A stretch of 64,000 bases of DNA from Eudorina sp. 2006-703-Eu-15 (taxonomy: Eukaryota > Chlorophyta > Chlorophyceae > Chlamydomonadales > Volvocaceae). Below, one piece after another: positions 10,565 to 22,964 of this stretch (within the stretch, counting starts at the first letter, position 1; each line of letters starts with the position of its first letter). The notes beneath the pieces were generated by a model that worked only from the letters and a program-made list of their open reading frames with translations, was not told the origin of the DNA and ran no database searches. Location: NCBI GenBank assembly GCA_003117195.1, contig BDSI01000128.1, forward strand, positions 62,001-126,000, in the 5' to 3' direction. The translations under genes and the position numbers were made by a program.

Positions 10565-13500
10565 ATGCACTCGAGGAGTCAAGCATTCTTGGTGCGTCGC
10601 GGGTCAACACGCGCGGAAGTGCAAGCATTAAAGCATCAAGAAGAATCAGAAGAGGCCAATGAACATCCGGGTAGGTGGAGTTCTCTTACTAATGCTGTCG
10701 TCGCCAGTGTTACTACCTTGACGCCCGTTGTCGCGCCGACCGAAGCCGGCAACCGACTCACACCTCCCTTTCCTCATGACTGCATTTCATACATATTACA
10801 GATACGGAAGCCCTTTTGGAGCCTCATGTTTCCCAGCCTGCGCGGAGTTACGGGAGTCCCCGGGGCATGGGCTCACCGGCAGACGCCGCGGCCGCACTCC
10901 GCGCGTCCTTTGCGCGGAACCGCTCAATGACAATGACTCGCACCAAGCGGCGGTGGTGGCGCAGCGATGCGGTGGCCCTGAAGGAGATCCTCAGCAACTG
11001 GGTCAACGTGCTCCTAATTGCGGTGCCGTTGGGCCTTGCCGCCGGTTTCCTGAAGTGGAGCGCCGAGTACGTGTTCATACTGGTGAGGGCAGTGTCGCGT
11101 CATCGCGCTGACCGCACCAACCGCAGAACGCAGTCCGATGTCGGTATGTTCGCGGGGAGTCTCGTGCCGTACAGCGGCGCCCTACAATATATAAGGACTG
11201 TCGTACTGTGCTCCGGCATCGGTCTGACCATTGCGCTGCCTGGTTTAAATGTGTGGAGACGTCGGGCATGCGCGGCATGGCATGGCATGGCGCCGTATGA
11301 CGATGTAGAACGAGTCGTGGTCGTGGTCGCGGAAACAGCAGCAGCTGCATCCGAAACCACGCGCGCTGTCGTCCGTCCGCGCGGCTGCACGGGCTGCAGT
11401 CCGGCGGGTCCAGCCATCTGCGGCCGCGCCGCGCGCACTCGTCGGAAGGAACAGACGAACAGTGCATGGCAGGCAGGCAGGCGGGCAGGGTGCATGGACC
11501 GGTGTGCGGATGGGTGACGCGGGGGCCAAAGGGGGCCGGCACGTTGCACCGTCACCCACGAAACGATTCCCGCGCCCACACGCTGATCTGTTACTTGCTG
11601 CTTTATATGGTAACCAGTCCACCTCCCCGGCCGGGGATCCTGGCCTCTTGTCAACCCCCCCTCGCCCGACACCTCCTGACCCCGTGTGTCGCACCTCCTA
11701 CCCCACCACCTGGGCACCGCGTGTGTCGTACCCACTCCCGTGTGTCGCACCCACTCCCGTGTGTCGCACCCACTCCCGTGTGTCGCACCCACTCCCGTGT
11801 GTCGCACCCACTCCCGTGTGTCGTACCCACTCCCGTGTGTCGCACCCACTCCCGTGTGTCGTACCCACTCCCGTGTGTCGCTTCACGACTGCGCGGCGCC
11901 GACCAGGGCCTCTGTCGCCTGTCCCCAATAATCCCGCCCAGTCCTTGGCGCCGCCGACCTGACCGCATCATGGCCATCAGATCATGGCGATGTTCCGATG
12001 GACGCCCTTCGTGCCCTATGGAACGATGCGCACTTCCCCCTCCGCCCTCCGCCCTGCCCGCTACCCCCTCCCCGCCTACAGAATTTCCTCGCGCTCATCC
12101 CGATGGCTCTCATCCTGGGCGACGTCACGGAGGACCTGGCCCTGAGATACGGGGCCGTGGTCGGCGGACTCATCAACGTAGGGAGTGCTGTCTGGGGTGG
12201 GGAAGAGGAGGGGAGGGGGAAGAACTACGTTGTGGAAAAAATGACCGGGGGGAGGCACGGAGCAGTCGCCTGTGGGCCGGGATGCGGGCGTGGGCAACGG
12301 AGTGGACTGGGGAGGCTGGTTTCAGAGACCAAGCGGGCAGGGCGAGCCCAGGAGGCAGTGGCGGGCGTCGTGCTGGGTCGGGAGGGCAGGGCGCGGCGCG
12401 GCGCTTGGGCAGCGTGGATGTGGCCATCGGCAGCCGGCGTCTAGTAACACCGAAGCCTCCATGGGTGCCGCCTTGCCTGCTCCTCCGGGGTGTCTGCTCT
12501 TCCTCGGTCTTGATGCCCCCTGGGCTCTGCACTTACCCTAAAACCCTGAAGCCCTGGAGACCCCAAACCCTGGGCTCGTCTTAAACCTCCCTGGGTCCCC
12601 ACGCTGTCCGGCGCCACCGGCCATGCCGGGTCTGTTGCGCTTTCCCGTCCCGCATTCGTGCTCGATTCCTTAAACCCTAAAAGCTCCTCACTTAGAACCC
12701 TAAAAGCTGCTCACTTAGAACCACATCCCTGCTCGCTGCTCTCCCCCACCCCGCGTAGGCCACCTTCGGCAACATCGTGGAGGTGATCCTCTCCATTGCG
12801 GCGCTGCTCAACGGACTGTACGACGTGGTGGCGGCGTCGCTGCTGGGGTCCATCCTCTCCAACCTGCTGCTCGTTACGGGTGGGCGGCGGGAGGGGGTTG
12901 AGGGGGTCGGGGTAGGGGGCTAAGCGGGGATCGGGGGAGGGGGCTGGAGGGGGGGTCGGGGAAGGTGGGTGGCGGGGCTTGAGGGGTCGGGAAGGTTCGT
13001 GGGTGAGATTAGGAGGTGTGTGTGTGGGGGGGGGAAGATTGGGTGGCTGGTGGGCTGAGGTGGTGGTAGTGGGGGGGTAGGTTGGTGTCTACAGCATGGG
13101 GGCTGGCAACGGGGCTGCGAACAGGGCGGGGCCGGTGGACTGCGACGTCACACCGAAGCAGGCGGCACACTGGAGGAGCACACTGGAAGAAATAGGGGGA
13201 TGTCGTTGAGGCGGACGGGGCGAACTTGTGTGTGTGTATGAGTACGAGCACTCAGCTCCCTTCCGTACCTCCCCTCCCCACCATCCCCCCTCAGGCTGTA
13301 GCTTCTTCTTCGGAGGGCTCTTCAACAAGACGCAGAAGTTCAATGCGACTGGCAATCAGGCGTCGGGGTGAGGGGTTGAGGGGGGGCCAGAGGGGGATGG
13401 GTGGGGTGAGGGGGATGGGTGGGTTGCACGGGGCCCAGCGGGAGGGGGGGTTCCGGCTCTAGGCGGGGTTCCTGGCCCGGATATGCCCGGTCAAGCCACA

Positions 13501-16500
13501 ACCCTAGGACGCGGCAATGTCTGACGTGGCACAGCCCAGACCCGCCCCTACCCGAACCCTGCCGCCCAGGCATCCCCTCCTGCCCTCCCTCCCCTGTGGT
13601 GTGTGGTGCGTCCAACCTGGGGCCCCCCTTCCCTTTTCTCCTCGTCTACCAATTCGCGATAACCCCTAATCTCCTCCCCCATCCACTCCCTCCCCCCCTC
13701 TCTCCCTCCTCTCCCGCTCCTCCCCTCCCCTCCGCCCTCTTCAGCTCCCTCCTGTTCCTGGCAGCCTTGGGCTTCCTGATCCCCACGGGCGCCTCGCTTC
13801 TGTTCGGCCACAGCGCCGACCCCCCCAGCACCCTGGCGGCGGCGGGGGGGAAGGACGGCAACGGCACTCACGAGCTGGTGCTGTGGATCAGCCGGGGCAC
13901 GGCGGTGGTGCTGCTGCTGTGGTGAGGGGTTGGGGGGTGTTGGGGGTTGAAGTGAACAATGCGGGTGTGTTGAGGGCATAGGAGGTTGGTAGGCACACCG
14001 TTTTCACCCCGGGGGGGGATACAGGGGTGAGCGGCGGCGATGGAGCTGTTATGTACGATGATTGATGGGTGGGGAGGAGGGAGAGGTGTGAGGGGGTTTA
14101 GGAAACAGGTAGACATTTCAAACTGAGGTGTGAGGGGGGACTTCGAGGTTCCCGCCGTCCGCCCGCGCAGCCGCACAATGTCGTTGTGCTTGACTGGAAG
14201 CAATCCGGTGTAGTTAGTTCCCTTGAATTTGCTGAGCAGCTGCTGAGTTGATCTGACGGAAACACAGCATTGGGTCTTTTACGTGGAGGCATGCGAAGAG
14301 AAGACCACGCGCGGCCCGACACACCTGCGACATACGGTTCCTGATGGTGAGACGGAACACCCCTCTGGTTCGCCTCCCCCCCCCTGTCGCAGTTACGCGT
14401 GCTACCTGGGCTTCCAGCTCTACACGCACACGGACTTGTTTGAGGTGAGCAGGGAGCGGGGGAGGGGAGGGGGGGCTCAGGGCGGATGGGTGGTGCCCGG
14501 CGGGATCGCAGGTCAGCCCGGCGGGAGGAGACCCGGACACAGCAATCGTGCCCTGTCCACCCGCCGCCCTCTGGCCCCACCTGCCCTGTCCACCCGCCGC
14601 CCTCTGGCCCCACCTGCCCTGTCCACCCGCCGCCCTCCGGCCCCACCTGCCCTGTCCACCCGCCGCCCTCTGGCCCCACCTGCCCTGTCCACCCGCCGCC
14701 CTCCGGCCCCACCTGCCCTGTCCACCCGCCGCCCTCCGGCCCCACCTGCCCTGTCCACCCGCCGCCCTCTGGCCCCACCTGCCCTGTCCACCCGCCGCCC
14801 TCCGGCCCCACCTGCCCTGTCCACCCGCCGCCCTCTGGCCCCACCTGCCCTGTCCACGGGCGCTTAGATCCCCTCCTGGCACAGTCCATCCTCCCTGCCG
14901 GATCCTTGCTCTGGCAGTCAACGCAGTTTCTCTCTGTGAACTAGTTGTTCACACAACCTTACCTCCTGTCTCTCACCTCCCTTTCTCTCTCACTTCCTCT
15001 GACCTCTCTCCCCCTCCCTTGATATCGTTTCCCGCGCCCCTTCACCTCTTCCCCCCTCTCTATTCCCCCCTCTCTCTCAGCTCTCACCCCCCCTTCCCCC
15101 CTCTCCTGCCCTTCCCCCCTCTCTCTCGCTGCCCTCAGGAGGGCGCCGACGAGTCCCCCTCGGGTCCCCCCGACAGTCAGGAGCCCATGATGAGTCTGGT
15201 GCTGTCCATGTCGCTGCTGGGGATCATCACGGTGACAGTGGCCTGCGCGTCCGAGTGAGGAGGGGGGAGGCGGGGCGGGGAGGAGGAGGCGGGCAGGGAC
15301 GGAGGGGCGGGCCGGGATTGGAGGGGCGGGGGGTGGGCGAGGAGCTGGGGAAAGCCAGCTGCGCGGCTCTTGGTTATGCCGGGGACAACAGGGAGAGGAA
15401 GCCGCAGGAAGCCCACGAGGGGGTGGGAGGGGGAAGCAAGGGCGAGGGGAGGACGCGAGGGAGGCGGAGAGCAGCCAAGCGGAGACAGGAGGGACCCTCA
15501 GGGGGGGGAGTCGGGGTGCGCCGGAGGGACCCCGGGCGGGACCGCAGGCCTCGAGAAGGTTCTGAGTCCGGGGACGTTTGGCGTGGTGGTGGTGGCGGCG
15601 GCGGGTGTTAAGCGGGTGGTGGGGGGGGGCCCAGTTGCGGGGCGGTGGCCGGGCTGCGCTCGCGGCCGGGGAGCACGGCGGTCGGTCGGTCGCACATCCC
15701 CCCCCGGCATGAGGGCCGCATGTCCCCTCTAAAGGGGTGCAAGCGGTCGTTGGTTCCGGAGCCACTCTGACCCGGTCCCATTCCGTTGCTCCTTTGCTGC
15801 CAACGCGAGTATCAGCTCATCGTCCGGCTTACCCTAGACCTCCCCTCGCTCCTCCTCCTCCTCCTGTCCTCCCACCCGCTCCCCCGCTTCGCCACCCTGT
15901 CCTCGCCGTCACCCTCCGCCTCATCGTCCTCCCTCAACCACCCACCTCCCCCTCCGCCGTACGACCATGTGTCGTGCCAATGTCGTACCAATGTCCCGTA
16001 CCCGTCTCCGCCTCCCCCTGCCGCTGGCTCAGGTTCCTGACGGACTCCCTCACGGACTTCAGCGTCAAGTAAGTGACGGGGGCCAAAGATCCGAGCACCT
16101 CCGAGCACCGTGTGCTCCAGACTCTCTAGAAGCGTCCCGACGTGTCTTTGTTCTGACGACACCAATGCGCTCCTCGCCGTCGCTTGAATTTGTTCGAAGT
16201 CTCGTTTGAAGTCCCGCTGGCGCTCGGAGGCCGCGGAGGCCGCCCTGTCACTCAACCCCGGCAGCCGCCGGGTGTCTTTCCATTTTCTGGGAAAACAATA
16301 AACATAAAATTTTTTAATTTGTATTGTTTAACGGAATTTCCTCGGGGAATTAAAAGGTTCTTTGCATTTTTAAGGGGGGGGAGAGGGAAAGGGGGCCGCA
16401 GCGCAGCCAATCTTCTTCAGCAGTAAACTGACCCGCATACGGGCATCCCCGGGGTGCTGCCCCAGCGAACGAGCACACACGCACATCACGCCTTGAGATG

Positions 16501-18461
16501 TCTCGGGCGGCCTTCCTCTCGGAAGCCGCACACTCCACATGCACACTCCACACTCCACGTGCACGCTCGCACTCTCCGCAGGTCGGGCCTGGGCAAGGCG
16601 TTCCTCGGCACCATCGTCCTGCCCATCGCGGGTAACGCCTGCGAGCACATGACGGCCGTCATAGTGGCCACCAAGAACAAGATGGACCTGTGGGTGCCCC
16701 CTGACGGGAGGGAGGGACTCACCGGGGGGGGAGGGAGGGAGGGAGGGAGGAGGGAGGGAGGGAGGGAGGGAGGGAGGGAGGGAGGGAGGGAGGGAGGGAG
16801 GGAGGGAGGGAGGGAGGGAGGGAGGGAGGGAGGGAGGGAGGGAGGGAGGGAGGGAGGGAGGGAGGGAGGGAGGGAGGGAGGGAAAGGAAGACCAAACCCT
16901 AGAGCACAACGATTCCAAACCCGGGCACACCCAGGGCTAAGCAGGTTACTGACGTGGCGAGGGGCAGGAGAGGGTTACCATGTAAGTAGGACGAGAACTG
17001 AGCAGCGCCCGTGTAGGTGACAGCTCCGGAGGGGAAGGGGAAGTCCGCGGCTAGGGTCCGGGGGTGGTGGTTGCTGAGCCGCGTGCCCTCTCGTTGCACT
17101 CTTCGGGGTCTCCTCTGCGGAAGACGCAGCCCCACCTGGCGTGATGGCCCCCTCCCTATCTCTGCCGCGCTGGCGGTTGTTGCCTTGCCTTGCCTCCGTG
17201 CTGACCTCCGTCCCGGTTGCCGTGCATGTCGTACAGGTCCATGGGCGTCGCGGTCGGCTCGTCCATTCAGATCGCGCTCTTCGCCATTCCCTTTGCGGTG
17301 GTGGTGGGCTGGGTCACGGGTAAGTGCCGGACCCTGACTGGGCGCGCCGTCGACACGCCGCCGCCGCCGCAGCAGCAGCAGGGGTGGGGGTGGGGGCCCT
17401 ACACCTAGGAGGTTCTCTGTACGCCGGTGAGGGCCGTTGGGGCTTCAGTGCTCACTGTGCGGCGCGAGTCTCCCGTACCCATATGAGGGCAGCTGCGGGA
17501 TGGGTTTACCGGAAGCGAAGCGCTGCCGGGCGCGCCGCAGCCGTCGCCATCCAGCCACCTATCCGCCCGTCCGTCCATGCATCCAATAGATTCCCGGCCT
17601 GTAGGCAGGGCTGACTGTCCTGCTACACCTTCCTCCACCTTCCCACACTCGGGGAAACCCCATCATGCAGCTAGCGAACCCTGCCACTGGCCCCGCGCTT
17701 CTGTTCCCAGCCGTGTCCGGTACTGCCGCAGACGTCCCGGACCGCCCTGGTCCCCCCGGAGGGGGGCCTCGCACTCGGGGCGCCCTCTGGCTTCCATGAC
17801 GCTGCAGGGACCTGCCCCCGTCGCTGTCGTCTCCAACGACGGCGACGCACCCCTTCCTGCCCTCCGGCCCCATCCCTCCCTCCTGGACCTTTGCTCTCTG
17901 GCATTCCGCGCAGCCGCAGTGTATGCCTACCCACGTCCTGTTTCTCCCCCTGCCCTCCCCCTCCTCCCTCTCCCCCAGGCCACCCCTTCACTCTGGACTT
18001 CGACCCCTTCTCCTCCATGGCTCTCATGCTGTCTGTCGCGCAGGTGGGGGCCGCGGGATCGGGGCGAGGGGCCCGGGGCAAGCCTGTGACGGGCGGGTGT
18101 AGGGGAAAAGGGGAGGAACAGGTTCTCCGGGGGCTGAAGCTGATTGGGGACGCGAACGACGGGAGTGGGGGGCAGCAGGGGCGGGGCAGCCGGGGCATTT
18201 TGAAGCGTTCTGGAGGTGGGAGACCTAACGCTGAAACCGTAAGGTGTCGTATAGTTTTGTACGATGGCAACTGGTTGATGGGATGGCGCCATACCGGTCC
18301 GCCACCGAAACCCGCCCCCGCCCCCACCGCCCCCGCCCCCACCGCCCCCGCCCCCCCCGCAGTCCAACTTTGTCACCGCGGGCGCCACCTCCCACTGGCT
18401 GCTGGGGGTTCAGCTGATCGCCCTGTACATGCTGCTGGCCATCGCCTACTACTTCAAGTAG
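10565..18461 (+). CDS. CAX-type vacuolar Ca2+/H+ exchanger
   Basis: Thirteen exons give 470 residues in continuous phase: 10565-10670, 10802-11082, 12082-12177, 12759-12879, 13295-13367, 13745-13921, 14393-14444, 15139-15254, 16033-16068, 16582-16689, 17237-17319, 17979-18043 and 18363-18461. Residues 1-90 form a polar cytosolic N-terminus. The two alpha-repeat signatures of cation/proton antiporters are present: [16 protein letters not shown] (from about 165) and [13 protein letters not shown] (from about 370). Both carry the acidic residue that binds the cation. About eleven hydrophobic segments follow in order, with an acidic linker in exon 8 ([15 protein letters not shown]) where CAX proteins have their central acidic motif. 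Family role: exchange of cytosolic Ca2+ or other divalent cations for vacuolar protons. The gene spans almost 8 kb because several introns hold minisatellites. Confidence 0.9.
11719..11880. repeat. 19-bp tandem repeat in CAX intron 2
   Basis: Eight full copies plus a partial copy of the unit GTGTGTCGCACCCACTCCC, with an occasional GTAC variant, stand in tandem. All reading frames through it look like repeats and are not coding. Confidence 0.9.
14549..14857. repeat. 33-bp minisatellite in CAX intron 7
   Basis: About nine copies of a 33-bp unit alternate between the variants GCCCTCTGGCC and GCCCTCCGGCC. Because the unit length is a multiple of three, it leaves long open frames on both strands; these are artefacts. 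Confidence 0.9.
16719..16880. repeat. (GGGA)n tract, about 150 bp
   Basis: An almost pure GGGA repeat starts soon after the exon 10 donor of the CAX gene. On the + (transcribed RNA) strand it could form G-quadruplexes. Confidence 0.9.
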
Positions 18462-21336
18462 GCGGGCAACGGTAGGGGGTGGAAGAAGGTGGCATCTTGG
18501 CAAGGGTGCAGATTACGGGCTGGCTGGCAGGCTGGACAACCGAGGCAGGCACACGCACACGCACGTGTACACACAGCCCTGAGGACCGGTTTGGGGGGTT
18601 CCTCTCCGTGCTGCTAGCCACACCCAGCCAATACTTCGGGCCGGCGCGCTCCCTCGCTGGTTTGTGCTGGTGGCATCCCGCGCTGCGCGGTGGACACGTT
18701 GGGGCTGCTTGCGGCGGCTGCCGGTCAGGATGGGGCGTTGGGGGGCCGGCAGTAGTCTTCTAACTGAGCGCGGTGTGCTGGTTGGCGTGGTGGGGCCCTG
18801 GTAATTTTTACGATACTGGATGTGGGGTCTTGTGTATACACTCGAATGCGTGAGATCCGTTAAGAGACGGAGGAGGGGTGTCTCCGATTCATTTTCGGGG
18901 GGGCAACGGGCATATGCCGCGGGCGCCAGACATTGGATCGCTGTCTGGGTTTCGGGTGGGGGCCGCGGCGAATTCCGAAGGGAGATGGGGTGCTCACAGG
19001 CGCGGGCGTTGCCGTACTTGTACGTATGTCGTACATGTTGTACGGCATATGCGGCGACGCCCTTGACCTCTCGGGATCGCCCAGCCCACCACGCACGATG
19101 TGACGAGACAAGAGTGTACGACGGAACGAAACCATCGCATCGCATCCGACTGCTTGTCATGTTGTGGCTGTTGGGACGCCTGACCTTCCTGCCGTTGCAC
19201 CCACCATCATCTCGGGGCGGCAGTAAAGAAGACCTTTGGGTGTCGAGCGCCTCGTTGCAGGCCCCAGTGCTACTGCACGGCACGGCCGCCTGCAAGTATC
19301 CTTTTCATCATAGCACCGGCCTCTTGCACAATATCTAGCAACCACAAAGGACGTCGGACGTGATTTTTTGGACTAGTGACAATCCACCATGCCTGCAGGT
19401 GACACAGTGAGTCGTCCACAACCATATTGTACAGATTACATGATACCGTACAGAAGGGGGGCCCTTTGTCTCTTACTTGTTTGATCGACCGACCGTTCAA
19501 ATGCCGGCCGTCGGCCCCCGGAATGAGGGCCGTTCCCGCAGGCCGCGTGTTGGGGCGGCTTTGCTCGGAAGCCTCGGTTGTTGACGGTTATGACGGTTGA
19601 CGGCTGAGCTCCCCTCTGGAGCCAACCCATGTGACACGGGGCATGGAAGCCCGCGCACGCTCCGGGCAGTCTGGCGGTATGCGCGCCGTTTTGGATCCGG
19701 GTTTTGGATTCGATTTCCGGCGGCATGCGCGCCGTTGGGTTGTTCGACGGCCCGACCTGGCCTGGCCTGGCCTGGCCTGGCCTGGCCTGACCTGACCCGG
19801 CCTGGCCTGACTTCTCGTGCCGTGTGGCCCTGGAGCAGTGCTGCCGGGCCTGACATGGATCTGGCATCCGTGTGCGCAGCGTTATCCCGTCATTGGACGA
19901 GCATGTTGACTCAGTCGTACAATTCGATCAAGCATTGAGCACTGGCGCATTTTACACCATGATACACCAACACTGGCTTGGACGGCTACATCGCGTGCGT
20001 GATCATACGACCGTTAACTGCGACAGACGGGGGGCAGCGACGGTTGTGGCGGCTGCTGGGGCCGGCACAGCCATCCGGACGCCGCGAGAGCGCGCGGCAT
20101 GTGCGGGGCGGGCCGGGGCGAGGCGTGTGATGGTGGGCGTGGTCGGCTGAGCAATCTGCCTGTCTCATACGATTCCCCTCGCCCGGGACAGCTCTGCTTT
20201 CCGACGTAAATCACATTTGTGCTTGTGTTGATGTTGTGTTTTTAAATACTACACGTTTGCGCGACAGGACGCCGTGCCTCGCGCGTCACGTTGCGCGGTG
20301 TCTTTTGAGTGTGAATGAACGTTACAGCGGACCCCAAAAAAGGCGATCAACTTACAATACTACCTGACCTGCGGGTGCGTTGTACAGCTCCTCACCGTGC
20401 CTTGGACATCCTTCTGCGCGGTGTCTTGTGTGTGGAGGGATGCGCGAGGGAGGTGATGAAATGAGCGGGGGAGGAGGGCAGCGCCTGGGCTTGTACCCTG
20501 CTGGGCTTGTACCCTGCTCCCTGCTGGGCTTGTACCCTGCTCCCTGCTGGGCTTGTACCCTGCTGGGCTTGTACCCTGCTGGGTTGTACGCTGTCAACGT
20601 TCCCGAAGTCCCCACTTGCTGCGACTTGGTGTGCCAACGCGCCGCGCCGTTCTCTCTGATTTCCAGAGGCCGGCTGCTTTTGGGATGGTTGCCCACGGGT
20701 ATGGATCGAGTGGCCGTTGGACGTGGTCAGAAAGGGTCGCATTTGTTATGTTTGCGAAAAGGGAGTGAGGTGGGGATGAGAAAGCGGGCGCCAGTGTTAT
20801 TCTTGCTTAGCGGTCTAGCGCCTGGAGTCCTGGTGCCTCGCCGAATGGTGAAGGCGACCGTTCAACCGATCAGAGTGCAACGAACTAGTTGCCGGTGTCG
20901 GCACTTCCCGAATGTGTTCGACACGTTGAGATCACGCATGGGCTGCGGATGTGGAAGTTAGGGTTTGCTGTGGGCTTGTGCGTTCTCGGTGGGCACCTGT
21001 TCGGCTACCCCGGGAGACCACCAGGTGTGGCACGGTCCCAATACAATTTATTGACGATACCATTTTGAGAGATTCGTCCGCAACGTCCCATGTGCAGCTT
21101 GCCTTACATTGTGGACACGAACACGTACCCGGATGTACGACTGTCGTATGTTCAGGGCAAAGTGGAAAACGATGTCCTGATTCCAGGGGAAACATATTTA
21201 CAGATATTCTTGGTCCCTTTCAATTACTGATACTTTGTGTCAACGTCCTCTGTTCACTACAAAGTTCATTTTCTGACAACTCGCGCAATTTTTGTTTCTC
21301 GGGTGATATTCTACATATAGCATAGATCAAAGAGTC
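18462..21336. other. gene-poor region between CAX and XPA genes
   Basis: No convincing spliced frame is visible in 2.9 kb. It contains a CCTGG tract near 19757-19805 and a 16-bp tandem repeat at 20488-20587. The last few hundred bases before 21337 are AT-richer and probably include the XPA promoter. Confidence 0.4.
20488..20587. repeat. 16-bp tandem repeat
   Basis: Five to six copies of GGGCTTGTACCCTGCT occur, two of them separated by an extra CCCTGCT. Nothing suggests a coding role. Confidence 0.85.
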
Positions 21337-22964
21337 ATGTCTGACGGAGGAGGATTTTTCCAGGCCAGTGGTTGCGAGCTGTGCGGCAACTTGAGCTTCA
21401 GCTCGGAATGGTTCAAAGCCTTTGGCGTCATCCTATGCAACCATTGCAAACGCGACGAAGCCTTAATATCCAAGGCAAGGCGGGGAGAACTGATGGGGAA
21501 GACAGCTCGCCGGTTCAATCCAAATTTTCTCTGGCTGCAGGGCCACGCAATGAGTCAGTATTGTTTATCTGCAAAAGATCTGCAAGGTCTAGGATGCATT
21601 TCAAAGGTAGGATACCGGGCGTGGGGCAGTCCTAGGACAGATAACAGTCGTTAAGGTCCTTAAACGGGTCACGAGAGTTTGGCGCAACTGTAACGTACAA
21701 GGGCATGTTCAGCCTAGTTGCCAATCATCGGGTGGCAAATATGACGGTGAGGTGCAGACTTACTGTTTGTTCACGGCTGCCCTCAGCAGCGGTCACTGAC
21801 AGTATCAAGTCAGACGTTTTTTGACTTGATTGCACCCTTTGGCAATTCCACAGGCTAACCCACAGCAAAAGAACTGGAGTGCTATGAAGCTGTACCTGAG
21901 AAAACAGGTGCGGGAGAAGCCAACCTTGGCAACTAGGTGGTATGTGACCCGGATTGCGCTAATCACAAATGTGGGGTCTATTCGCATGCCCCCTGAAAAA
22001 TAGGAAATGCTTACTCGCACTGCAGGAAGTAGGATGACATTCGGTTTACACCTGTGCGCGCCGGACATCCCTGGCCGGGATATGTCCCCCTGTTGCCCCT
22101 CTGCTGTCGGTGTCCGCAGGTGGAGGAGCGTGCACGTCGGAAGTACGGTGACCTGGATACCGTACGGCAATTGCGTCATGATCGTGCGCAGGTGGGCGAG
22201 CGGGCCTTGGGACAAGAGGGGGCATCGCTTGGGCAAGGGAGGATTGGATGAGTTATCTGGAGTAGTTGAGATTATGATCATGCAAAGTGAGACAGTGGTG
22301 ACTGGTAAGAGCCTGATATTTTCGGAATGGGAATTTCCTATTGGAATTTTCTCTAGAGCCAACGACACCGACCTGGTGCTCCTGACGGCGCGCTTCCATG
22401 TTGCATATGCGTTGCTGGTGAATTTGCACACACAGGCCAAAGTGCAAGGCTGGCTGGCCAAGCGGGCGCGTGCAGAAGCCGATGAGGACGACGACGAGGA
22501 GGCGGACGGCGAGGAGGGCGTTGATGGTGGGAACGGAGAGGGTGTCGCCGGGATGAGCGGCTCAGACACCACCCGGGTGAAGCTGAGCGCTGCGGCGGCC
22601 CGTGTCCGCGCGCGGCTGGCGTCCGAGTACGAGTCGTGTGCGTCAGGACACCAGCCCGGTGCAGGTACGTGGCAGGTGTGGGCAAGGATGTCGTGATTGG
22701 CTTCTTGCACGGCGTGGACCATCCGCTGTTCCGCTGCACGGAGGCACTGCCCTCTGCGCTTTGAACGATTCGCAGTAAGGCGTATAACATGGACTAAAGT
22801 GCACACCGTACGTGTGCTGCGGAATCGCTGTTTGAGCTGCATTTCGCTATGAAGAGGCGATGCTGTGTGCGGTTGTTGCAGGCGGGTCAGTGGCCAAGGA
22901 TGGTGGCGGAGCTGGTGCGGGTGGCGAGGACGCCGTGGACGTTGGCGACGTGGAGGAGTTCTGA
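21337..22964 (+). CDS. XPA: XPA-like nucleotide excision repair protein
   Basis: Six exons (21337-21474, 21541-21606, 21854-21907, 22120-22191, 22436-22664, 22882-22964) give 213 residues. Residues 13-37 hold a zinc finger of spacing C-x2-C-x17-C-x2-C (CELC and CNHC), the exact spacing of XPA and yeast Rad14. This is followed by LISK and YCLSAKDL, and then the DNA-binding core NPQQKNWSAMKLYLRKQ, which matches the XPA/Rad14 core around the MKLYLK motif, and then VEERARRKYGD. The C-terminal third is acidic and low-complexity (DEDDDEEADGEE). Family role: damage verification and scaffold for TFIIH and RPA in excision repair, in the nucleus. The N-terminal RPA32/ERCC1-binding region of animal XPA is absent; the finger begins 12 residues from the start. 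Intron 1 is only 66 nt and uses a GC donor. Confidence 0.87.

Noticed and set aside
12541..12730. AAACCCT-like motifs resembling telomere repeats
   Set aside because: Only scattered AACCCTAAA-type words occur, not in tandem; they lie in a CAX intron.
14098..14944. Long repetitive open frames on both strands
   Set aside because: They are produced by the 33-bp minisatellite, whose unit length is a multiple of three.
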